A DNA stretch of 13,353 nt from an uncultured Clostridia bacterium (GTDB lineage Bacteria; Bacillota; Clostridia; Peptostreptococcales; Anaerovoracaceae), in assembly GCA_934255435.1 (NCBI GenBank), contig CAKQNZ010000051.1, positions 1 to 13,353 on the forward strand, written 5' to 3'. Shown one piece after another: positions 5,859 to 12,600 of this stretch. How positions within the stretch are numbered: the stretch's first letter is position 1; each line of letters opens with the position of its first letter. The notes below the pieces were generated by a model. The model searched no databases. It saw only the letters and a program-made list of their open reading frames with translations, and was not told the origin of the DNA. The position numbers were made by a program, and so were the translations under genes.

Positions 5859-6980
5859 TTATTTTTCATCTTCTCCTGCGCTGTGCTTTTCCCCGTACCA
5901 CAGCTCCAGCAGATAAAGAATCATATTATCGTGGGTGACTCTCAGATCAAGCCCTGTCAGTGTGTGCAGCTTGTTTATCTTGTACTGCACCGTGTTCTTG
6001 TGTATGAACATCTCCGAGGCTATGCCGTTGATGGAGCCGTTGTTCTGGTTGTATACCTTGATGAAAGACATGATGTCCGGTATGTCATCCCTGCGGCATC
6101 TGCTGAATATCTTCGAAAAAAGCTGATCTTTGTATGTCTTCGGTATCTCCGACAGGATTATCTCAAGGATCGTGTCGTTGTAAAGATATATGCCTGGACT
6201 TGTTTCCCGCTTCACCTGCAGGACTTTCATCGCCTGATGATATGAATTGACGGCATCATCGCAGCCATGGCTTATATCGCCGATACCGCAGATGTAATTC
6301 TCCGCAGGGTACTGCTCGCTGAAGAAAGTCATGATGCACTCACGGCATTTTTCACCTGATGTGAAATTCCCCACCATGATGCCGGAATCTTCTCTGTTGC
6401 AGATGATGGTGCCTGCCGGTGATATGCGGTTTTCGAACAGCGACCGGCCTTTTTTCACGGATCCGTCGCCATCAAAAAACTCCATTGATGCGAACACCAT
6501 AGGTTTCTGAGGATCCACGCCGTTCTTTTCAAGGAAATCCTCGATCTCGTATCTTGACTCGATCTCACCGCTGATCCAGCCGTTTATGAAAAGCATCTTT
6601 TCCTGGTCTTTCCGGCCTTCTTTTCTGATCCTTGCCAGGTCACGCATCAGCAGCTCGGTCATCTTCTGTATCAGACGTGCATAATGTACTATATCATCCA
6701 CATCTCCCGTCAGACCTATGACGCCGATTATATGCTCCTTGTAGATCAGTGGCAGATTTATGCCTTTCCTGCATCCTCTGTACTCATTGTCGTAACGGAC
6801 CAGCAGCTCGCTGCGTCTGTCCCTTATCACGATCTGCGCCCCTTCATGGAACTGACCGACACGTTCCTCATCGGTACTTGCCACTATCGTCCCTGTATCA
6901 TCCATGATGTTTATATCGAAATCCACGACCGTGCTTATCTCTGCTATAAGGTCACGGGCCAGTTTCCTGCTTACTTTCAT
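5859..6980 (-). CDS. cdaR: CdaR-type sugar-diacid-responsive transcriptional regulator
   Basis: The 373-residue protein has the CdaR layout. An N-terminal sugar-diacid recognition domain (about residues 3-135) contains INIMDDTGTIVASTDEERVG and GINLPLIYKEHIIGVIGLTG. A middle region follows, then a C-terminal PucR-type helix-turn-helix with NGIASEMFIHKNTVQYKINK and LHTLTGLDLR. In E. coli CdaR activates glucarate/galactarate and glycerate use; a glycerate kinase gene is divergent here, 252 bases away, which supports the same role. The ATG at 6980 has GGAGGG 6 bases upstream. A perfect inverted repeat (6999-7023) lies just before the ribosome site and may serve autoregulation. The effector (glycerate or a sugar diacid) is inference. 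Confidence 0.92.
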   Translation of the reverse strand: MKVSRKLARDLIAEISTVVDFDINIMDDTGTIVASTDEERVGQFHEGAQIVIRDRRSELLVRYDNEYRGCRKGINLPLIYKEHIIGVIGLTGDVDDIVHYARLIQKMTELLMRDLARIRKEGRKDQEKMLFINGWISGEIESRYEIEDFLEKNGVDPQKPMVFASMEFFDGDGSVKKGRSLFENRISPAGTIICNREDSGIMVGNFTSGEKCRECIMTFFSEQYPAENYICGIGDISHGCDDAVNSYHQAMKVLQVKRETSPGIYLYNDTILEIILSEIPKTYKDQLFSKIFSRCRRDDIPDIMSFIKVYNQNNGSINGIASEMFIHKNTVQYKINKLHTLTGLDLRVTHDNMILYLLELWYGEKHSAGEDEK

Positions 6981-6998
6981 ATCACACCCTCCACTGCG

Positions 6999-7023
6999 GA
7001 TATGTTACCGGGAATAACATATC
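6999..7023. promoter_or_regulatory. Perfect inverted repeat in the cdaR leader
   Basis: GATATGTTA (6999-7007) and TAACATATC (7015-7023) are perfect 9-base arms around CCGGGAA. It starts 7 bases upstream of the cdaR ribosome site. It could be an operator or an mRNA hairpin near the ribosome site. A related half-site, TTACATAT, occurs in GTTACATATAAC at 7126-7137. Confidence 0.55.
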
Positions 7024-7141
7024 TATACCGGTCTTTCTGCTTTATGCTGCAGAATATCTTTACTTTACCAAAACTTATACACATTTTCAATATCTGCGTC
7101 ATAACTGTCGGTCCAGGTTCATTTTGTTACATATAACTAAT

Positions 7142-7161
7142 TATAATTTCGAAAAATTATA
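7142..7161. promoter_or_regulatory. Perfect inverted repeat next to the glycerate kinase -35 box
   Basis: TATAATTT (7142-7149) and AAATTATA (7154-7161) flank CGAA and end 2 bases before the -35 box. This is the position expected for an activator site in front of the glycerate kinase promoter. CdaR is the natural candidate; the sequence does not prove it. AT-rich palindromes can also arise by chance. Confidence 0.5.
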
Positions 7162-7163
7162 CC

Positions 7164-7192
7164 TTGACCCATTTAATTATACATTGTATACT
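7164..7192 (+). promoter_or_regulatory. Promoter of the glycerate kinase gene
   Basis: TTGACC (7164-7169), a 17-base spacer and TATACT (7187-7192), about 40 bases before the start codon. The spacer and -10 contain a second small palindrome, TATAC-ATT-GTATA (7178-7190), which could also be an operator. Confidence 0.8.
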
Positions 7193-7232
7193 GTTAAAAT
7201 AAAAGAAAAAAAGGTATGCAAGGTGGAATAAA

Positions 7233-8360
7233 ATGAGAAAATTCCTCGTTATGCCTGATTCTTTTAAAGGTACTATGACCGCTGCCGAGGTCTGTGATAT
7301 CATGGAGCAAGGAATCAGAAACAGATATCCCGACGCTGTGATCACAAGCGTTCCTCTGGCGGACGGCGGTGAAGGCACTGTCGACAGCTACCTTCAAATT
7401 TTTCCCGGCAAGAAGGTTTACATGGATGTTACCGGACCTTTCGGAGAGAAAGTTACCGGATACTACGGGAAATACGATGATACAGCTGTTATAGAGATGG
7501 CTGCAGCCGCAGGCTATGTCCTGGCGGGAGACAGACGAGATCCTGCTGCAGCGACTACATATGGTGTCGGAGAACTTATAAAGGCTGCTGTCGATGCAGG
7601 CTGCAGGAAGATAATCCTGGGTCTTGGCGGGAGCTGCACCAACGATGGCGGAGCCGGTATGGCTGCTGCCCTCGGTACAAAATTTTACAACGAAAACAAC
7701 GAGCTGTTTGTCCCCACAGGTAACACACTGTGCAGGATAAGCAGGATAGATAAATCAGAAACGGACAGGCTGCTCCGTAATACAGAGGTAACTGCCATGT
7801 GCGATGTCAGAAATATGCTCTACGGCAGGAACGGTGCAGCGTATGTATTTGCACCTCAGAAAGGCGCCGGTCCCGAAATGGTAAAGGAACTGGACCACAA
7901 TCTGAGATGCTATGCAGAAGCGATAAAAACATCTTTGAACATAGATATAAGCAGAGTCCAGTGTGGCGGAGCTGCTGGCGGCATGGGAGCCGGAGCGGTA
8001 GTCTTCCTGGATGCTTCACTGAAGTCCGGGATCGATGTGATCCTCGACGTCCTGAAGTTCGAAGATATACTTCCCGGATACGACGCCGTTTTCACAGGCG
8101 AAGGACAGTTCGACCACCAGAGTCTCAACGGTAAAGTCGTCATAGGCATTGCCAGGCGGGCAGGCAGTTCCAGTGTACCGGTCATAATCATCGCCGGTAT
8201 GGTCAGGGAGATCTCCCTGGATATCGCTCATCTGGGCATATCTGCTGTATATCAGGCTGCACCGCATGAATACAGCAGTGATGAAGAACTTCAGGCAAAC
8301 TGCCGTGAGGATCTTTTCAAAGCGGCCTCAAGAGCTGCAGGTGATCCTCATATATCATAA
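7233..8360 (+). CDS. glxK: Glycerate kinase (GlxK/GarK family)
   Basis: This enzyme phosphorylates D-glycerate with ATP, normally to 2-phosphoglycerate in this family, feeding lower glycolysis. The 375-residue protein has the family start MPDSFKGTMTA (7-17), ADGGEGT (43-49), the Gly-rich GLGGSCTNDGGAGM (130-143) and TGEGQFDHQSLNGKV near the C-terminal third. Length matches the family (about 370-385). The ATG at 7233 follows AAGGTGG by 6 bases. The gene is a single transcription unit with its own promoter and a strong terminator, divergent from the CdaR-type regulator. No transporter or dehydrogenase for the pathway is in the window. Confidence 0.96.
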   Translation: MRKFLVMPDSFKGTMTAAEVCDIMEQGIRNRYPDAVITSVPLADGGEGTVDSYLQIFPGKKVYMDVTGPFGEKVTGYYGKYDDTAVIEMAAAAGYVLAGDRRDPAAATTYGVGELIKAAVDAGCRKIILGLGGSCTNDGGAGMAAALGTKFYNENNELFVPTGNTLCRISRIDKSETDRLLRNTEVTAMCDVRNMLYGRNGAAYVFAPQKGAGPEMVKELDHNLRCYAEAIKTSLNIDISRVQCGGAAGGMGAGAVVFLDASLKSGIDVILDVLKFEDILPGYDAVFTGEGQFDHQSLNGKVVIGIARRAGSSSVPVIIIAGMVREISLDIAHLGISAVYQAAPHEYSSDEELQANCREDLFKAASRAAGDPHIS

Positions 8361-8367
8361 TTTCGTA

Positions 8368-8390
8368 TATAACGTATACTTTACGTTATA
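8368..8390. other. Perfect inverted repeat in the glycerate kinase 3' untranslated region
   Basis: TATAACGTA (8368-8376) and TACGTTATA (8382-8390) form 9-base arms around TACTT, 7 bases after the stop codon and 24 bases before the terminator. There is no T run after it, so it is not itself a terminator. It may be an mRNA-stabilising stem or a protein site. Confidence 0.5.
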
Positions 8391-8413
8391 GAATACATAA
8401 CTCCCCATATTAC

Positions 8414-8450
8414 AAAAGAAACGAGACCATTCTGGGTCTCGTTTCTTTTT
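8414..8450 (+). terminator. Strong, probably bidirectional terminator after glycerate kinase
   Basis: The arm AAAAGAAACGAGACC (8414-8428) pairs over 15 bases with GGTCTCGTTTCTTTT (8435-8449) around a 6-base loop. The distal arm continues into a T run, and the minus strand also ends in T-rich sequence. Confidence 0.93.
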
Positions 8451-8468
8451 GTGACTTTATCACAGCTG

Positions 8469-8517
8469 CAAAAAAACAAGCCCTGTCCGCCGGCGTCATG
8501 TCCGGTGACCAAGGGCT
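8469..8517 (-). terminator. Terminator of the thioesterase gene
   Basis: On the minus strand AGCCCT (8512-8517) pairs with AGGGCT (8479-8484), with an inner CCGG/CCGG pairing, followed by TTGT and a run of T (8470-8476). It lies 30 bases after the stop at 8548. Confidence 0.82.
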
Positions 8518-8547
8518 CGCTTATCTGATCAAACTCGCTCTATGTAT

Positions 8548-9003
8548 CTATTTCCTGCCTCTGTTGCGGGCTTCTTTCCTTGCCTTTACCTCTGCATACA
8601 TCCTCTGCTCGTCTTCTGTCTCAGGAGTATACGGTTTTACAGGCTGAGGCCTTCCGTTCCTGCCCATTGACACCATGGTGAAGTACGCCGAAAGAGCTTT
8701 CTGAGGACCGCTTGTTCCCTCCAGATCCTCCGCCTCGACATTTACGAAAACCTCCATCGAGGAAGTGCCTACATATACTATGGAAGCTGTGCATGTAACA
8801 AGAGCACCTATAAAGATAGGCAGATGGAATTCGATCTCGTCGACTCTGGCTGTAACGCAGTTACCTTTGGCGTATTTCATAGCTACTGCACCGGCAGCCA
8901 TATCCATAAACTTCATTATCTCTCCGCCGTGTACATTACCGGCAACATTAGCCTGATGCGGGAGCATCACCTGGCTCATTACGATCTGGTTCCTGACATC
9001 CAT
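8548..9003 (-). CDS. Acyl-CoA thioesterase, hotdog fold (YciA/acyl-CoA hydrolase type)
   Basis: The enzyme hydrolyses acyl-CoA to free acid and CoA in the cytoplasm; the chain-length preference cannot be read from sequence. The protein of about 151 residues has the hotdog signature: an N-terminal strand (QIVMSQVMLPHQANVAGNVH), the catalytic-loop HGGEIMKFMDMAAGAVAMKY helix, CVTARVDEIEFHLPIFIGAL, then VEAEDL. It ends in a charged tail (EVKARKEARNRGRK). Two in-frame ATGs exist. The one at 9003 is 8 bases from the GGAGG ribosome site and is preferred over the one at 9009, which is only 2 bases from it. The gene stands alone with its own promoter and terminator. Confidence 0.93.
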   Translation of the reverse strand: MDVRNQIVMSQVMLPHQANVAGNVHGGEIMKFMDMAAGAVAMKYAKGNCVTARVDEIEFHLPIFIGALVTCTASIVYVGTSSMEVFVNVEAEDLEGTSGPQKALSAYFTMVSMGRNGRPQPVKPYTPETEDEQRMYAEVKARKEARNRGRK

Positions 9004-9036
9004 TCTCATGTCCTCCGTTCAATGATTTATACTTCG

Positions 9037-9065
9037 ATTATACCGCAATGGCATGTATTTTGCAA
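9037..9065 (-). promoter_or_regulatory. Promoter of the thioesterase gene
   Basis: On the minus strand TTGCAA (9060-9065), a 17-base spacer and a perfect TATAAT (9037-9042), about 30 bases before the start codon. The -35 box abuts the T run of the upstream tRNA terminator. Confidence 0.7.
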
Positions 9066-9114
9066 ATAAAAACTCCGGAAAATATGCCCTGCTGCGACAT
9101 ATCTCATCCGGAGT
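9065..9114 (-). terminator. Terminator of the tRNA-Arg gene
   Basis: On the minus strand ACTCCGG (9108-9114) pairs with CCGGAGT (9072-9078). An inner ATATG/CATAT pairing sits between them, and TTTTATTTG follows. It begins 7 bases after the tRNA 3' end. Confidence 0.85.
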
Positions 9115-9120
9115 ATCCTG

Positions 9121-9195
9121 TGGCACCTCCAGCCAGGATCGAACTGGCAACGAACCCTTCGGAGGGGTTTATTATATCCATTTAACTATGGAGGC
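9121..9195 (-). tRNA. tRNA-Arg (anticodon CCG)
   Basis: The 75-base minus-strand sequence folds into a full cloverleaf: acceptor GCCTCCA/TGGAGGT (first pair G-T), D stem GTTA/TAAT with an 8-base loop carrying GG, anticodon stem AACCC/GGGTT with loop CTCCGAA (anticodon CCG, reading CGG), a 4-base variable loop, T stem GCCAG/CTGGC with loop TTCGATC, discriminator G and an encoded CCA. It has its own promoter and terminator. Confidence 0.95.
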
Positions 9196-9211
9196 ACGCT
9201 GCAGCCGGTAT

Positions 9212-9268
9212 ACGGCATATATTCATAAGATATGCCGTTATGATACCACAGTTGCTGTATATTTTCAA
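9212..9268 (-). promoter_or_regulatory. Promoter of tRNA-Arg with a palindrome over the expected start of transcription
   Basis: On the minus strand TTGAAA (9263-9268), a 17-base spacer and TATCAT (9240-9245). Immediately downstream, ACGGCATAT (9212-9220) and ATATGCCGT (9230-9238) form perfect 9-base arms, so transcription would begin within the palindrome. It could be an operator or part of the pre-tRNA leader. Confidence 0.65.
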
Positions 9269-9296
9269 TCTTGTTTGAGAAAGTTTGTGCATGTGA

Positions 9297-9482
9297 TTTT
9301 GCGACATTTTTCTCCAGAGCCAAGCATTGCATGCTGAGGGCGTTCAGGAAGGCAAAGCGGAACGTGACCATGACATCGCTGCCAATATGCTTGCTATGGA
9401 TATAGATATTCCTGTCATTGCCAAAGCTACCGGACTGTCTGAATCCGATATCAGCAAACTCCGGCAGGACATTCCTGAATAA
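9297..9482 (+). pseudogene. 3' fragment of an Rpn/PD-(D/E)XK recombination-promoting nuclease gene
   Basis: The plus frame ending in TAA at 9480-9482 reads HAEGVQEGKAERDHDIAANM, then LAMDIDIPVIAKATGLSESD and ISKLRQDIPE. This is the typical tail of Rpn-family nucleases: an (A/E)EGxxEGKxE helix, then a short helical module xxIAxxTGLSxxxIxxL. The frame closes at 9294-9296 and has no start; the nuclease domain (about 200-250 residues) is absent. Rpn proteins are DNA nucleases related to transposon-like elements and often decay in genomes. The fragment is followed by a terminator. Confidence 0.7.
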
Positions 9483-9496
9483 CATCAGCAAGACAA

Positions 9497-9523
9497 AGCT
9501 CCGCATTTTATGTGGAGTTTTTT
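9497..9523 (+). terminator. Terminator after the Rpn fragment
   Basis: CTCCGCAT-TTT-ATGTGGAG (from 9499) followed by six T, 17 bases after the stop of the Rpn fragment. The flanking A-rich sequence would allow function on the minus strand too. Confidence 0.75.
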
Positions 9524-9611
9524 ATTATATAGGAAATATCGTTTTCGATAGTTCCGGAATATCAACAAAAGTTTCATATGATAAAACGTGGCGAAGCCGC
9601 TTTTGTTACAC

Positions 9612-9643
9612 AAAAACAGGAGATCATCCGATCTCCTGTTTTT
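9612..9643 (-). terminator. Terminator of the surface-protein gene
   Basis: AAAAACAGGAGATC (9612-9625) pairs perfectly with GATCTCCTGTTTTT (9630-9643) around ATCC. On the minus strand the stem ends in TTTTTG. It lies 40 bases after the surface-protein stop and is symmetrical enough to work in both directions. Confidence 0.9.
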
Positions 9644-9683
9644 CTTCTTCTCGTTCCCGCGGCTTATCTGTATGAGATAATGC

Positions 9684-12600
9684 TTACTGGCTTATTTTTC
9701 TTCTTACGATGACTATGCAGCCTACTGTTGCGGCTATCATCATAAGTGTCAGTGCCAGGGTCATACTGCTGTCGTCGCCTGTGCTTGCGCCTTTGCCAGG
9801 TTTGTCTCCATCAGTCGTCTTATGAGGTTTGTCACTCTTATAAGTGTTGGTGAAGACAGTTTTGTCGCCCTTGAGCTCGGCTTTCAGTACGCCTTCGCCG
9901 TCGTCGGTCACTTTGACAGTCAGCCTGCATACAGTCTTGTCGTATGTCATGTTTTTCTGTCCGTCATTGACTTCAGAAACAGTATATCCATACTCGCCAG
10001 CCTTATCGAATACGAGTTCCTTGAACGTAACTGCTCCAGACTCATCATTCTTTGCCTTTGCAACAGTCTTGCCGTCAGCATCCTTCAGCAGGAATGTGAA
10101 CTCTCCATCCTTCAGATCTCTGCCGATGAGCTTCTTGAGAGCTCCTACAGTCACTGATGCAGGATCAGCCTTGTAGCTGTTGCTGAATGTGATCTTGTTG
10201 TCATCGGAAGGAGCGAACTCACCATCGCCTGCCGACAGGATCACATGGTGTTCTGCCTTGAGCTTGCCGTTGCCCTGGTCAGTTACCTGCGTGTAAACAG
10301 TGAATACGTTCTCATCGTATGTCACGCCGCCTGCACTGCCCTTCACTTCACGCACTGTGTAAGTGTGTGTTCCAGGCTTCTTGTAAGTTATGCTGCTGAA
10401 CGCTACATTGCCGTTTCCGTCATTTTTGCCGGCTGCAACTACTTCACCGTCTTCCAGCATCTCGAAGCTGAACTCTCCGTCCTTCATATCCCTGCCGGTA
10501 AGATCCTTGTCGATCTTTATCTGGTCGGTTATGCTTGACGGCAGATCATCGACGTCATATGTGTTGGTGAATATGAACGCAGGTCCTTCCTTAGGCTCCT
10601 TAGTTGCCGTGAGGTTTCCGTTTCCATCGTCATGGAGCGTTATCCTGAAGGTCTTGCTGTCGCCGTCGTTGGTAACGCCTGCTGCGCTGCCTGTTTCTGT
10701 TACTTTGTATTCGAAGACTTTGCTTCTTGCTCCGTCAGCGTCCGATTTCACGCCTTCAAGATCGCTGAGCTTGAAGGTGATCTTTCCAAAGTCGACATTT
10801 CCGGCTGCGTCGTTCTTAGCTTCTGCAGTCTCCGGCATCGGTGCTCCCGCTGTCTGGCTTTCCAGTTTGAAGGAGAACTTGCCTGTGATATCGTCCGGCG
10901 TCAGACCGTCGCCATGAGCCAGCGTCTTGCTGCCCTTTACATCTACATCGACATCATCTGTCGCATACTGGTTGACGAACCCGAACTTGTCTTTATCTCC
11001 CGGATAGCTTGTAACTGCTGTCAGCGTACCGTCTCCGTTGTCTGTCACTGTAACAGTGAAATCGAAGGAATCAGTTACCGGCGTCACTTTGCCAGGGAGC
11101 GAGTCTTTCTGATCTTCATAAACTCTGTAGCTCAGAGTGTAGACTGTCCTGCCCTTGTCATCAACAGACTTCACTGCGTAGCCGTCTTTTACTGCATCGC
11201 TGAGTATCACAGCGTCTTCGCCGGCTGCCTTGTCTGATGTCCTGTAGCTGAGAGCCTTGAAGGCGATATTTCCGCTGCCGTCATTCTTCACGGTCTGCAG
11301 CACTTTGCCCTCACTGCCGTCGCCAGGTTTCGTAGCCAGCTTGAACTGGAATTCGCCATTCCTCAGGTCACGTCCTTCCAGCGTCTTGTCTGCCTTGACA
11401 TCTGCCTTCGTACCGCCGCTCACGTCTGTAGAACCGTCATAACGGTTTTCGAAAGGTATCACGATACCCTTTTCGCCGAGGGCAGGTTCTTCCTTGCTCA
11501 GTGTCCTGCTGAAGAGCTCTTTGCCTGTAGTGGTATTCGTCATCACGACTTTCATGCTGAGAGTACCGTCTTCATTGTCTATAGTAGTTATCTCCAGCTT
11601 ATACTCGTTCTCATCGTAGACATAACCCTTGTCGCCTCCCTTTGTCTCTGCAAAGGTGTAAGTGTATGTCTTTCCGATATCCGCCTGTTTCAGAGTGATA
11701 CCAAGTGATGAAAGCAGTGTAGCCACTTCCGAATCAGATGCTTTCTGGCTGCCGAATGTCATGCCCTTGTCCGCATCTATGCCCATCTTGTCTGCCGAAG
11801 CCTTGTCTGCTGCTTTGATGCTGAACTGGAACTGGCCTTCTGCCATATCGTGTCCGTAAAGCACCTTGGTAACATTTACTCCACATGCTTCATCAAACGG
11901 CAGTTCTTCTGTCTCGTATTTATTTGTAAATGTCCTGCTGCCCTCTACAGCTGTTACTGCTGCTGTGAGCTTTCCTGTGCCGTTGTCCGTCACAGTAACT
12001 GTTATGACTCTCTTTGCAGTGTCATAAGTGATGCTTGCTGCATCTGATGATTTCTCGCTTACGGTATATTTGTAAACTCCTGCCTTAGTGAAAGTGATGT
12101 TTCCGAACGATATCGGAGCCTTGCCGTTTTTCACGTCGGCTTTCTTCACAGTTATCTCCGATTTCTCAGGCATCGGTGCATTTTCAACAGACTCAGGTTT
12201 ATCTGTGTTTTCTATCGTGAATGTAAAGCTGTCTTTGCTGTTCCAGTCACGTCCTGTCAGCACCTTGCTGAATCCATCAGTGATATCAACAGGGTCTGTC
12301 TCTGATGCTTCGTAGCTGTTGGCGAATATTGCCGTGCCTCCGCTCACTTCGGCCTTCAGGGAACCCTCACCATCGTCTGTAACTGTTACGGTCAGTTTGT
12401 GTACATGCTCGTCGTATGTCACACCGCCCTTCCCGTCGTTCACTTCGGAAATAGTATATTCGTAAACTCCTACCTTTGAGAAATGCAGTGTTCCGAAAGA
12501 TACTTCCCCGGACTTGCTGTTCTTCGCAGTCGCTACCACGTTGCCTTCAGCGTCCCTGAGCTGGAACGTGAACTGGTCTGCTTCAAGGTCTCTGCCTGTC

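Noticed and set aside
9186..9506. 106-codon minus-strand frame over the tRNA upstream region
   Set aside because: It lies antisense to the recognisable Rpn tail and runs into the tRNA gene.
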